From Mycobacterium sp. (GTDB lineage: Bacteria; Actinomycetota; Actinomycetes; Mycobacteriales; Mycobacteriaceae), in the NCBI GenBank assembly GCA_026393245.1, contig JAPLAO010000162.1:1-38479 (forward strand): a stretch of 38,479 bases of DNA, read 5' to 3'. The notes under the pieces were generated by a model. The model worked only from the letters and a program-made list of their open reading frames with translations, made no database searches and was not told the DNA's origin. A program made the position numbers and the translations under genes. Below, in pieces: positions 7,437 to 15,453 of this stretch (its first letter is position 1; every line of letters starts with the position of its first letter).

Positions 7437-7862
7437 ATTAGTCGGTCGGGCGGGTTTGCCGGAACCGAACCATTTCTGCTTGATCAGGTCGTACGTGCCG
7501 TCCTCGCGCATGGACAGGAGGGCCGCATCGGCCTATTTGCGGAGGTTACTGCCGTTGTGGAAGGCGATGCCGTAGTCCTCGGTCTGGAAGATCGGCCCGG
7601 CGGGGGCCGTCGACCCCACACCATCGTTCGTGGCGTGGTACTGCAGAACGGGTGCGTCGAACACCACCGCATCGAATCTGTGGTCGCGAATTCCGTTGTA
7701 ACACTCTTTGATTGAGGCGACATCGTCGGTCTTGACGCCCAACGTAGTCAGGAATGCGGCCGAGGTGGTCTTCGCGACTGTGCAGGTCCTTTTGCCCAAA
7801 AGATCTGCGGGGGACTGATACCCCGGCCTTTCCGCCCAGAGCTGATTGCCGAACGGCTCCAC
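7437..7862 (-). pseudogene. Remnant of a family 3 solute-binding protein (or GluR0-type channel) C-terminal lobe
   Basis: Reading from about 7862 down, the frame encodes the second lobe of a bacterial extracellular solute-binding family 3 protein: SPADLLGKRTCTVAKTTSAAF, then GIRDHRFDAVVFDAPVLQYHA, then GPIFQTEDYGIAFHNGSNLRK. An in-frame TAG (7533-7535) stops it, yet the same frame continues with the expected ending ADAALLSMREDGTYDLIKQKWFG. The codon after LRK is normally Gln, so CAG to TAG is the likely lesion. The N-terminal lobe and signal peptide are missing: a TGA stop lies a few codons upstream. This is a truncated, nonsense-mutated relic of an amino-acid-binding protein, or of a ligand-gated channel that uses the same lobes. 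Confidence 0.8.
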
Positions 7863-7908
7863 AGTAAAGCGGCCTCACCGTGGGGTGGGGTGACGGCTCT
7901 CCAAACGA

Positions 7909-7943
7909 AATCGGCCCCCGGAGAAAATCTCCGGGGGCCGATT
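7909..7943 (-). terminator. Strong hairpin terminator of the LGFP lipoprotein gene
   Basis: A perfect 16-bp inverted repeat (7909-7924 and 7928-7943) with a 3-nt loop and a GC-rich core (GGCCCCCGG) starts 14 nt past the stop of the minus-strand lipoprotein gene. On that strand it is followed by TTTCGTTT. This is the clearest intrinsic terminator in the window. Confidence 0.85.
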
Positions 7944-7956
7944 CTTCTGAGAGAAC

Positions 7957-8631
7957 TTACTTCTGGGTCACGGTCTCGGCGAACATGCCGCCACCGCTGT
8001 TCGTCCAGGCGATGGTGCCGTTCTGGAACTCGGTGATCCAGCCGCCACCGGAGACCTTGTAGCCGCCGCCGGTCTGGGCCTCATCGCTGGTCGGGAAACC
8101 CAACGCACCGCCGGGCCCGCCCTGGGCGGTGTAGACGTCGAGGATCTCGCCCTGGACCAGGTGCGCCCCGGTCGACGGCGAGGAGAAGATGGTGCCGTTT
8201 GTGAACGCCAGGATGGTGCCGTCACCGACCTCCTCCGCTACGGCCGTCGGTGCTCCGAGAGCCGTCGCGCCACCCGCCTTCTCGTAGGCGGCCGCGGTCG
8301 GGCCATCAAGCGAAACATCGCCCAGCCCCGGCACATTGAGCGTGGTCGGGGTGCCGTTCATCACCGACGACACGACGCTGGAGGCTGCGCTGCCCGCGCT
8401 GCTGGCGGCACTTCCGGCCGCGGATGCGGCGCTGCTGGCCGCGGTGCCGGCTGCACTGCCCGCGCTGCTGGCGGCACTTCCGGCCGCACTGGCGGCCGAC
8501 GATCCGACGCTCGAGGCGCTGGAGGCGAGATCCTTGGTGGCTTCCTTGGTTGCGGAACAACTCACGGCGAAGGCTGCGGCGATGGCGAGGCCGCCCGCCG
8601 CGGCCGCGGCACGGGCCATAGTGGTGTTCAT
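7957..8631 (-). CDS. LGFP-repeat lipoprotein with Ala/Ser-rich stalk
   Basis: A 224-aa protein. ATG 8631 is chosen for the GAGGAGAAG site about 8 nt upstream and the signal sequence it gives: MNTTMARAAAAAGGL... with lipobox FAVSC (Cys25). Residues about 34-92 are almost only Ala, Ser and Gly (SSAASAAGSAASSAG), a flexible stalk or wall-spanning spacer. The C-terminal half has two LGFP-type repeats, seen as GATALGAPTAVAEEV...ILAFTNGTIF and GGALGFPTSDEAQ...WITEFQNGTIAWT. LGFP domains occur in actinobacterial envelope proteins and are linked to cell wall or arabinogalactan anchoring. It is monocistronic, with its own terminator. The molecular role is unknown. Confidence 0.88.
   Translation of the reverse strand: MNTTMARAAAAAGGLAIAAAFAVSCSATKEATKDLASSASSVGSSAASAAGSAASSAGSAAGTAASSAASAAGSAASSAGSAASSVVSSVMNGTPTTLNVPGLGDVSLDGPTAAAYEKAGGATALGAPTAVAEEVGDGTILAFTNGTIFSSPSTGAHLVQGEILDVYTAQGGPGGALGFPTSDEAQTGGGYKVSGGGWITEFQNGTIAWTNSGGGMFAETVTQK
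8390..8487 (-). repeat. 32-bp direct repeat within the Ala/Ser stalk
   Basis: Bases 8390-8421 recur identically at 8456-8487, an offset of 66 bp (22 codons, in frame). The identity at third codon positions points to recent duplication or gene conversion of stalk units rather than selection on amino acids alone. Confidence 0.85.
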
Positions 8632-8957
8632 ATTCTTAGCTTCTCCTCTGGTGGATTCGGCGGCATGCGACGCATCCGTCGGAGCAAAACTTAGCAAATC
8701 GTGCGAGCAGATCTACAGGTCATTGACATTGCGCTATCGGCAATCCGTCCGACGTGAAGATAAACCTGGTGCATATGTGGCTGGTGATACCCACGCGAGG
8801 GGGACCCGTTTGGTGGTCCAGCTGCTACGCGACGTGGGGTTGGTGGGTCGTTAGCCCACCGTAGTGCGAAGTCGGTTTTCGGTCTTACGGAGCTGAAGCG
8901 GCAATCGCCTCGGAACTCACCGGCGGCTGGGTGCTGAGGTTCGACCCAAGCGACTTT
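8632..8957. other. 326-bp intergenic region, no gene seen
   Basis: It lies between the LGFP lipoprotein start and the end of the sulfatase gene. On the minus strand there is an extended -10-like TGCTAAGTT (TAAGTT at 8688-8693), 57 nt before the lipoprotein start, without a convincing -35. The open frames on the plus strand are extensions of Ala-rich antisense frames of the lipoprotein gene. I see no terminator with a T-tract for the sulfatase operon. Confidence 0.5.
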
Positions 8958-10460
8958 TCAGGGCCGGTACGGATCCGGGGTGCCCATCGGAATCAGCGGA
9001 TGCTCCTTGACGCTCTTGTCGAAGTCGCCCACGACCTTCAGCACCGGACCCACCACCCACGAGTCCGGTGTCGGCTTCTCTTCGCGGGGGTCGGTGAAAA
9101 GGTTGTAGATCATCGGCACGGGGTATTTGGCCGGCGGATCGAACATGGTGTCCTGCCGGTAGAAGTGCACCTTCCAGTTGCGCCACTTGACTGCCTGGAG
9201 TCGATCGGCGCACCAGACCGGGAAGCTCTCGCGCGCCGATTTGTCGGTCTTGCCGAGGAAGAAGTCCGATTGGTCGAGGCTGTCGAAAGGTCGGTCGGTC
9301 GGCACTGTCGCGCCGCCGAATCGGGCCAGTGTCGCGAACATGTCGACGCCGTGGATGATCTCGTTCGTTTCCCGGCCGGCCGGAATCTTGCCGGGCCAGC
9401 GCACTATGAACGGCACCCGGATACCGCCCTCGAGTGCGGTGAAGTACTGGCCTCGCCACGGCCCGGCCCAGCCGTCCCAGGGTCGGATGAACTCCGGGCC
9501 GTTGTCACTGGTGAAGATGACGATCGTGTTGTCGCGGATGCCATCCCGATCGACCGCGTCGAGGATCTGCCCGACGTTGGAGTCCATTTCGGCGAGCATG
9601 TCCGCCCAGTCGCCGTTTCCGGTCCTGCCCTTGAACTGGGGGTTGGGTTCGGTGGGCAGGTGTGGTTGGGTGAATGCCACATAGGCCAAGAAGGGTTGGT
9701 CGGACTTACTCTTCTTGTCGATGTAGGACACCGCACGGCGGGTGATCTCAGCGTCAATCAGGCGGCGCTGCTCCACGTCGTAGATCCCGAGCGGGCGGCT
9801 CTTCTCGCCTTTGCGGCCTTCCATCATCTGCTCGGCCGGCATAATGTCGGGAGACCATCCCGGCGAGGACGGCCATAACGATTCGTCGGTCGTGCGAGGA
9901 ATGCCGAACCACTCGTCGAAACCCTGATCATTGGGCAGGCGGCCGTCGTTGCTACCGAGGTGCCACTTGCCGAAGTAGCCGGTGGCATACCCCGCGTCGG
10001 ACAACGCCTCGCCGATCGTCACTTCCCATTGGGTAAGGCCGTCGGCGACGCCGCCGAACGGAACCGAGTGGGTGCCGGACCGAATCGCCCAGCGACCGGT
10101 CAGCAGACTGGACCGACTCGGCGTGCACTGGGTCTCCATGTTGGCGTTGAGGAAACGTGTGCCGTCGGTGGCGAGAGAGTCGATGCGCGGTGTCGCGGCG
10201 CCGCGGGTGATGCCGCCGCCGTAGGCGCCGATCTCACCGTAACCGAGGTTGTCGCTGAGGATGAAGACGATGTTGGGTTTGGCGGCATCGCCGTTTGAAC
10301 TCGTCTCGCCCACGCCGGCCGGTCGGGCGGGCTTCGACGAACACGCCGGCGTGATCGCCCCCAAACCTGCGATAGCAATGCCGCCGAGAACCCTGCGCCG
10401 AGACATCTTCCCCGCGTTGGAGCCACCCTCGGCAACGTCATCTGAACCGGGTTGGGTCAC
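8958..10460 (-). CDS. Exported sulfatase (type I, formylglycine-dependent), Tat/lipoprotein signal
   Basis: A 500-aa enzyme from GTG 10460, with AGGGAGGAG about 11 nt upstream. It hydrolyses sulfate esters. The N-terminus has a twin-arginine signal, SRRRVLGG, and a lipobox-like ITPAC (Cys40), so it likely acts on the outer face of the membrane. The sulfatase domain begins at KPNIVFILSDNLGYGE. The signature CTPSR (Cys112) provides the cysteine converted to formylglycine. GKWHLG (Lys165, His167), His267 and SDNGP (Asp319, Asn320) supply other active-site residues. The usual Asp-Asp calcium pair is Asp70-Asn71 here, a variant I recall from other mycobacterial AtsD-like sulfatases. It lies 70 nt downstream of the amine oxidase gene on the same strand, so probably in one operon. 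The substrate is unknown. Confidence 0.9.
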   Translation of the reverse strand: MTQPGSDDVAEGGSNAGKMSRRRVLGGIAIAGLGAITPACSSKPARPAGVGETSSNGDAAKPNIVFILSDNLGYGEIGAYGGGITRGAATPRIDSLATDGTRFLNANMETQCTPSRSSLLTGRWAIRSGTHSVPFGGVADGLTQWEVTIGEALSDAGYATGYFGKWHLGSNDGRLPNDQGFDEWFGIPRTTDESLWPSSPGWSPDIMPAEQMMEGRKGEKSRPLGIYDVEQRRLIDAEITRRAVSYIDKKSKSDQPFLAYVAFTQPHLPTEPNPQFKGRTGNGDWADMLAEMDSNVGQILDAVDRDGIRDNTIVIFTSDNGPEFIRPWDGWAGPWRGQYFTALEGGIRVPFIVRWPGKIPAGRETNEIIHGVDMFATLARFGGATVPTDRPFDSLDQSDFFLGKTDKSARESFPVWCADRLQAVKWRNWKVHFYRQDTMFDPPAKYPVPMIYNLFTDPREEKPTPDSWVVGPVLKVVGDFDKSVKEHPLIPMGTPDPYRP

Positions 10461-10530
10461 GAGTGGTTATTCTCCTCCCTGGACTGGCCGCCCTGCTGAA
10501 CTGGATCGAAGACTGGCGGACCGAATCCGC

Positions 10531-11886
10531 TCAGACGGATAGGTCCGCGGCCACGATCTCGTCGGCGGCCCGCCGGCCGGACCGGATGGCACCGTCCATA
10601 TAGCCGTTCCACACCGGCGAGGTTTCCGCCCCCGCCCAGTGAATGCGGCCCACCGGCTCGGACAGCGCCTTGCCGTACTGGGTCCACGCCCCGGCCGCGA
10701 GGCGACCGCCGTAACAGCCGCGGGTGAATTCCTCTTTGTTCCAGTCCTGTTCGAGGAAATCGAACGGTTCCCCCGCGCGGGGGCCGAAGTACTTCACCAG
10801 CGCGCCGAGCACAATCTCGCGGCGTTCCCGCGGGCTCAGAGCGGTCGCGGTGCGGGCGTGGGCGCCCTCCAGAAACCCCACCAGCACCCCACACGATGAA
10901 TCGGGCGGGCTGTTGTCGAAGCACACGTTGAAGGCGTCATCCAAGCTCAGCACGTAACCGCTCAGGCCGTCCTCGCGCCAAAACGGTGTGTCGTAGCCGA
11001 CTTCGAACTTGATCACCGCACCGGCGGGCATCTGCTGGGTGAGCCCGTCGCGCAGGGCCGGCAACGGGGGCGAGTACCGGATCCGGCCGGCCAGCGTCGG
11101 GGGAATTGCGACCACCACCCGCTTCGCGCTGACGCTACCGCCCTCGTACTCCACGCTCACACCGTCGTCGTCGTGCCGGATCGTCCGGACCACCGCACCC
11201 AGGCGCACCCGGTCGCCGAGTGCCGCGGCCATCCGTTCGCTGATCTGGTGGGTGCCCCCGACCACCCTGGAATCCTGGGCGCCGCCCTTGGCAGAGACCA
11301 GGCAGGCCATGCTGGTGCCCGATTTGACATAGAACAAAAAGTGCAGCAGCGACAGTTCCGGTGATTCCGCCGAGAACACCCCCGGCACGACCAGGCGGAA
11401 GAGCCGCCGAGCGAGAGGATCGTCGGTGTTCGCGACGATCCAGGAGTCCAGTGTCTGGCTGTCCAGAACCGCGGCGTCCGCGGTCTCCCACGGCGCCTCC
11501 AGGTTCACGGTGACGGCCAAGGACTCCAACACTTCCAGGAGTCGGCCCACCTCCATCGCCGACTCCAACGGCAAGCCGAAGGTCTCGTCGGAGTAGCGGA
11601 CGAGGTTGCCGTCGAACACGGTCAGGCTCTCCCCTTTCTCGTGTTGGGGGAATGTCTCCAGGCCCAGTTCGTTGATCAACCCGAGCACCGCGTCCTGGGT
11701 CGGACCGACCCATTGCCCGCCCAACTCCACCGGCACGCCGTTGCTCAGGACGCCCCCGAAGGTGCGGCCCGCCACCCGGTCGCGGGCCTCCAGGACGATC
11801 ACCGACCTGCCGTCGGCGACCAGCGCACGGGCCGCGCTCAGCCCGGCGAGCCCGGCTCCCACCACCACAACGTCGACGTCGGTCAT
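10531..11886 (-). CDS. Flavin-containing monoamine oxidase-like enzyme with conserved flavin-linking Cys
   Basis: A 451-aa FAD enzyme that would oxidise a primary or secondary amine to an imine with production of H2O2. ATG 11886 is chosen for GGAGGAG 5 nt upstream and for the immediate FAD-binding fold VVVVGAGLAGLSAA; the longer open frame upstream crosses the operator and the TetR end. Other landmarks: [22 protein letters not shown], the active-site lysine in VIKF (Lys293), and near the end RGCY...WTQYG and HWAGAETSPVWNGYMDGA. Cys391-Tyr392 and Tyr429 line up with human MAO's covalent-flavin Cys and two aromatic-cage tyrosines, so real amine oxidase chemistry is likely. It sits between a TetR gene and a sulfatase gene, all on the minus strand. 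Confidence 0.9.
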   Translation of the reverse strand: MTDVDVVVVGAGLAGLSAARALVADGRSVIVLEARDRVAGRTFGGVLSNGVPVELGGQWVGPTQDAVLGLINELGLETFPQHEKGESLTVFDGNLVRYSDETFGLPLESAMEVGRLLEVLESLAVTVNLEAPWETADAAVLDSQTLDSWIVANTDDPLARRLFRLVVPGVFSAESPELSLLHFLFYVKSGTSMACLVSAKGGAQDSRVVGGTHQISERMAAALGDRVRLGAVVRTIRHDDDGVSVEYEGGSVSAKRVVVAIPPTLAGRIRYSPPLPALRDGLTQQMPAGAVIKFEVGYDTPFWREDGLSGYVLSLDDAFNVCFDNSPPDSSCGVLVGFLEGAHARTATALSPRERREIVLGALVKYFGPRAGEPFDFLEQDWNKEEFTRGCYGGRLAAGAWTQYGKALSEPVGRIHWAGAETSPVWNGYMDGAIRSGRRAADEIVAADLSV

Positions 11887-11903
11887 TTCGGCTCCTCCGT
11901 CCA

Positions 11904-11919
11904 AGTCAGTCGACTGACT
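11904..11919. promoter_or_regulatory. Perfect 16-bp palindrome, probable TetR operator
   Basis: AGTCAGTCGACTGACT reads the same on both strands and lies 18 nt upstream of the amine oxidase start, within the 98-bp gap after the TetR gene. Size, symmetry and position fit the operator of the adjacent TetR-family regulator, controlling the oxidase and sulfatase. Binding by that regulator is inferred. Confidence 0.65.
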
Positions 11920-11984
11920 GAAGTCATCGAAACATACGGCCCCGGTGGCGGGCGGGCAAGCGGTTCCGGCGAATACCTCGCCGT

Positions 11985-12608
11985 TCAGTCGCGCCGGCGG
12001 CCGCGGCGTTCCCGGACTCCGGTGAGCCCGACGATCATCTCGATCATGGCGTCGAGGTCCTCCCGCGACCGGGACGCGTCGGGGTCGCAGACGTGTTGCA
12101 GGATCAACCCGTCGATGCCGGCCACCATCACCCGGCCCAGCCGGGCGAAAGGCACCGCGGACCTCTCGCCGGCGTTGTCGGCGGCCTCCTGTAACCATGC
12201 GGCGACGACGCCGCAGTACCGCTCGTACTGCCAGCGGGCCAGGTCCTCCTGACCGGCGGTCCGCAGGGCATAGGTGGTCAACTCGTACTGCATGAGTTGC
12301 AGATTGCGCTCCTCGGCGACCAGCCGAGACCAGAAGGTGCTCACGCCATGGCGGATCGCGCCCTCTAGCCCACCCCCCAGTTCGACGTCCTCCTTGAGCA
12401 GGGCCGCGATCTCCTCGACCACTTCCTCGATCACCGCCCGCAGCAAGAGCTCCTTGGACGGGAACACGTATTGCAAAGTGCCCAAGGGAATCCCGGCCTC
12501 CTCGGCGATGGCGCGCAGCGAGGTCCGCGCCACCCCGTCGCGCATCAACACGATTTGGGCTGAGGCCACCAACTGACGCCGCCGAACCGCGGCTTCGATG
12601 TACACCAT
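11985..12608 (-). CDS. TetR-family transcriptional regulator
   Basis: A 207-aa regulator from ATG 12608. Residues 8-55 form the DNA-binding domain: RRRQLVASAQIVLMRDGVARTSLRAIAEEAGIPLGTLQYVFPSKELLLRAV is the standard TetR helix-turn-helix, with the recognition helix around GIPLGTLQYVF. The C-terminal part is a helical ligand domain (EDLARWQYERYCGVVAAWL) of the TetR_C_6-like kind, ending in an Arg-rich tail. It is upstream of, and codirectional with, the amine oxidase and sulfatase genes, with a perfect palindrome between. The simplest reading is a repressor released by an amine or a related substrate. A small reading frame ends 13 nt upstream of its start. Confidence 0.92.
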   Translation of the reverse strand: MVYIEAAVRRRQLVASAQIVLMRDGVARTSLRAIAEEAGIPLGTLQYVFPSKELLLRAVIEEVVEEIAALLKEDVELGGGLEGAIRHGVSTFWSRLVAEERNLQLMQYELTTYALRTAGQEDLARWQYERYCGVVAAWLQEAADNAGERSAVPFARLGRVMVAGIDGLILQHVCDPDASRSREDLDAMIEMIVGLTGVRERRGRRRD

Positions 12609-12621
12609 GGGCGCCTCGGAA

Positions 12622-12807
12622 CTAGCTCTCGTCGGTGAAGTTGCGCGTCACCGACGGGCCGACCGGGATGCCCGAGGTCACGGACCCGGCGACGGGGTCG
12701 ATCCGTTGTGTCGTGGCTCCGCGCAGTGGGCCGCCCGCATAACCGCTGAGCTCGCCGGAACCGCAATTGTCCACGTGAAAAAACGACACAGTGGGCCGTA
12801 CGCCCAT
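12622..12807 (-). CDS. Possible small protein upstream of the TetR gene (61 aa)
   Basis: ATG 12807 is preceded at 5 nt by AAAGGAAA, a good ribosome site, and the frame ends 13 nt before the TetR start. Third codon positions are mostly G or C, more so in the second half, as in real genes here. The protein starts MGVRPTVSFFHVDNCGSG, has one Cys, Gly/Pro-rich middle and ends PSVTRNFTDES. It has no membrane helix or known motif. It may be a leader gene of the operon or the broken end of something larger. I cannot assign a family. Confidence 0.4.
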   Translation of the reverse strand: MGVRPTVSFFHVDNCGSGELSGYAGGPLRGATTQRIDPVAGSVTSGIPVGPSVTRNFTDES

Positions 12808-12808
12808 A

Positions 12809-13053
12809 GCGTTTCCTTTCACCTGCGGACCGCGCTGGCCTGGTCCTGCCGCGGATCTCTGAGATCAGTGCATGTCGTTGCCGATTCACCCTGCCCAAAC
12901 ATTCGGGCAACAGAGTCGCACAATGACTGGAACACTACGAGGGGCTTACCTCGCACGTTATCCGCCGCGCGCGATATCCCGGAAGCACATCATCACAGCG
13001 ATTACGCTTGGGCACCAGGGCGGCAGCGTCGTCGCCCAGGGCGAGGAGCGAGG
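12809..13053. other. Intergenic region between divergent regulator cluster and hydrolase
   Basis: It contains an interrupted inverted repeat TGCCC (12892-12896) ... GGGCA (12905-12909) and no gene I trust. Promoters for both the minus-strand TetR cluster and the plus-strand hydrolase should lie here; I could not identify a convincing -35/-10 pair. Confidence 0.4.
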
Positions 13054-14013
13054 ATGCCGGCACGAACCGCCAGTGATCTCGGCTTGCCGCACGGCAAGAC
13101 CATGATCGTGCACGCCGCCGACGGCACCCGGCTGCACACCGAGGTGTTCGGACCTGCCGACGGCTACCCCGTCGTCCTGGCCCACGGGATCACCTGTTCG
13201 GTGCGCGTCTGGCATGCGCAGATCAAGGACCTGTCCCGCGACCACCGCGTGATCGCCTACGACCATCGCGGCCACGGCCGCAGTGGCGTGCCATTGCCGT
13301 CCGCCTTCAGCCTCGAACACCTGGCGGCCGACTTGGACGCCGTGCTCGCGGCCACGTTGCGGCCCGGCGAACGCGCGGTGATCGCCGGTCACTCCATGGG
13401 CGGCATTGCGATCAGCTGCTGGTCGGATCGGTTCCGCCACCGTGTGGCCGAGCGTGCCGACGGTGTTGCCCTGATCAACACCACTACCGGTGAGCTGGTA
13501 GAGAAAATTAAGCTATTGCGTGTTCCGCGCGCGCTTGCCGGCGGCCGAGTCGCGGCCGCACGCAGCATGATCCGTTCGCTTGGCGGGGCTCCGCTTGTCC
13601 GCGGTGCCCAGCCCGGCAGCCGCCGGTTCGTCCGGATGATGGCCGTCGGCGCCGACGCCGATCCGGCGATCACAGAACTCGTGCACGAACTGTTCGCTGC
13701 CACCCCGCCTGCCGGCCGCGGCGCGTGGGCGCGTGTTCTGGTCGACGAGGTCGGCCCGGAGCACATCGACCTGACCGGGCTCACTGTGCCGACCCTGGTG
13801 ATCGGCAGTGCCAAGGACCGACTGCTACCGATCAGCCAGGCCCGAAAGATCGCCGCCGCCGCGCCCAACCTGACCAAGCTGGTCGAGATGCCCGGCGGAC
13901 ACTGCTCGATCCTCGAACACCCCGGCGATGTCAACCGGTACCTACGCGAACTGATCGCTGTGGCGACGTCGTCGTCGGCCCCGTCGGTGTCGACGCGACG
14001 CATCAGTTCCTGA
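13054..14013 (+). CDS. hpx: Alpha/beta hydrolase (Hpx-like, annotated in relatives as non-haem haloperoxidase)
   Basis: A 319-aa enzyme from ATG 13054, with GAGGAG 5 nt upstream; the frame is open to 12598 but that part lacks coding character. The fold markers are VVLAHGITCS (oxyanion region), YDHRGHGRS, the nucleophile elbow GHSMGG (Ser114), the acid in GSAKDRLLPI (Asp255) and the catalytic His283 in GGHCSILEHP. The triad is complete, so esterase or lipase-like activity is likely. The haloperoxidase label of such proteins is historic. It converges on the AofH-like gene with a 9-nt gap, the same relation I recall for Rv3170 (aofH) and Rv3171c (hpx) in M. tuberculosis, which is the main reason for the symbol. 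Confidence 0.82.
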   Translation: MPARTASDLGLPHGKTMIVHAADGTRLHTEVFGPADGYPVVLAHGITCSVRVWHAQIKDLSRDHRVIAYDHRGHGRSGVPLPSAFSLEHLAADLDAVLAATLRPGERAVIAGHSMGGIAISCWSDRFRHRVAERADGVALINTTTGELVEKIKLLRVPRALAGGRVAAARSMIRSLGGAPLVRGAQPGSRRFVRMMAVGADADPAITELVHELFAATPPAGRGAWARVLVDEVGPEHIDLTGLTVPTLVIGSAKDRLLPISQARKIAAAAPNLTKLVEMPGGHCSILEHPGDVNRYLRELIAVATSSSAPSVSTRRISS

Positions 14014-14022
14014 GCGCTCCCG

Positions 14023-15360
14023 TCAGTTCCTCAGCGCCGCAGTCACTTCCGCGGCCGCCCGCTGTCCGGAGCGCACCGCCCCGTCCATGAATCCGGTCCA
14101 CTCGTCGGCGGTTTCGGTTCCGGCCCAGTGCAGCGGGCCGACCGGCTGGCGCAGTAGCGGTCCGAACTGGGTCCACGATCCCGGCGGTACCGCGGCTGTT
14201 GGTCCACCCGGGGCGAAAGGCTCAGCGCCCCAACGGTGGTCGAGGTAGTCGATGGGCTCGGCAGCCTCGGCGCCGAAGATGGCGGCGAAGCCGACCAACG
14301 CCGTCGCGCGCCGCTGCTCCGGGGGTAACGCATCGAATCCCCGTGCGTCGACGAACCCGAGAAGCACACCGGGGCCGCCGGATTCGGGGCCGACGTCGAA
14401 GGTGATGAACACTGGGCCCTCGTCGGAGAGCGCCTGACCGGATAGTCCGTTGTCGCGCCAGAACGGACGCTGATAGGCGGCGTAAGCCTTGGACAATGCG
14501 CCCTGCGGCCACCGCTGCGACAGCTGCTGATACCCGATCGGTGGTGCGGGCGCGATATCGATGTCCAGTCGATGCGCGGGCGGGATCGCCACGATGGTGC
14601 GGCGCGCCTCCACCACGCCGGCCGATGACATCACCGCCACCGCGTCATCCGACCACTCGATGTGGGTGACCGCCGCGTTCAGTCGCACTCGCTCGCCGAG
14701 TTCGGCGGCCATGACGGTGGAGATCTGATGGCTGCCGCCGGGGAAGTGATCCTGCTGGGCGCCGTCGACGACGTCGAGCATGCGGTCCAGGCCGCCTGCG
14801 GCGTTGACGTAACGCACCGCGTGCAGCATGGACACCTCGTCGGGCTCCGCGCCCCAGGTGACCCGCGCCATGATCGCCATCAGGTCACACGATGACGCGG
14901 TGGCGCCGATCGAGCGCAGCCAGCCGCCGAGGGTCATTGCGTCCAACTTCGCAGCCCTGGGTGCCGACCACGGTTCAGCGATGTTCACCGTTCGCGAGAT
15001 CCGGGCGAACTGCCATTGGATGCGGCCGATATCGAGCACCCCGATCAGGCCGAGTGTGGGGATGGTGCCGTGGTAGCGCCGCACCGTGCCGCGCCAACGG
15101 ATCAGATTGGCCCCGTCGTTGAAGGTCGGGGTGGTGTCGCAGCCGAGGTCGGCGGCCAGTTTCAAGACCGCGTCCTGGGTGGGCCCGACGAACGATGCGC
15201 CCAAGTCGACGGGCACCCCGGCCAGCATGGCGGAGTTGGTCCGGCCGCCGACCCTGTCGCGGCCCTCGAGCACCACCACGTCGAACCCGCTACGGGTCAG
15301 TTCGCGCGCCGCCGTCAGGCCCGCCAGGCCGGCCCCGATCACGATCACGTCATGCGACAT
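14023..15360 (-). CDS. aofH: Flavin-containing amine oxidase AofH
   Basis: A 445-aa protein from ATG 15360, closely resembling M. tuberculosis Rv3170 as I recall it over the whole length. Seen: dinucleotide fold [38 protein letters not shown], the Lys291 segment [23 protein letters not shown], and the C-terminal [18 protein letters not shown]. Where human MAO has the flavin-linked Cys and two cage tyrosines, this protein has Pro387-Thr388 and Phe424. FAD should therefore be non-covalent and the substrate site altered. It is divergent from the LLM oxidoreductase with a 93-bp gap. It is clearly a paralogue of the oxidase at 10531-11886 but with a different active-site lining. The physiological substrate is unknown. 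Confidence 0.9.
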   Translation of the reverse strand: MSHDVIVIGAGLAGLTAARELTRSGFDVVVLEGRDRVGGRTNSAMLAGVPVDLGASFVGPTQDAVLKLAADLGCDTTPTFNDGANLIRWRGTVRRYHGTIPTLGLIGVLDIGRIQWQFARISRTVNIAEPWSAPRAAKLDAMTLGGWLRSIGATASSCDLMAIMARVTWGAEPDEVSMLHAVRYVNAAGGLDRMLDVVDGAQQDHFPGGSHQISTVMAAELGERVRLNAAVTHIEWSDDAVAVMSSAGVVEARRTIVAIPPAHRLDIDIAPAPPIGYQQLSQRWPQGALSKAYAAYQRPFWRDNGLSGQALSDEGPVFITFDVGPESGGPGVLLGFVDARGFDALPPEQRRATALVGFAAIFGAEAAEPIDYLDHRWGAEPFAPGGPTAAVPPGSWTQFGPLLRQPVGPLHWAGTETADEWTGFMDGAVRSGQRAAAEVTAALRN

Positions 15361-15453
15361 GGCTCCATTCTGACGGACTCCGTTGGGTGTGGTCGGACCA
15401 GGTGGGCGTGCCCCTATCGTCGGTTGGCGGCCCGGGTCTATGGTGGCTCTGCC

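Noticed and set aside
8161-8854. Ala-rich and Arg/Gly-rich open frames on the plus strand opposite the LGFP lipoprotein
   Set aside because: They are mirror readings of the Ala/Ser stalk repeats with no ribosome site or signal; the minus-strand gene has signal peptide, LGFP repeats and terminator.
11887-12198. Long N-terminal extension of the amine oxidase frame
   Set aside because: It runs antisense-like through the TetR end and the palindrome, is Arg/Pro-rich, and ATG 11886 has GGAGGAG and starts directly at the FAD fold.
12598-13053. N-terminal extension of the alpha/beta hydrolase frame by 152 codons
   Set aside because: No fold or codon support, and a strong ribosome site precedes ATG 13054, which gives the normal family length.
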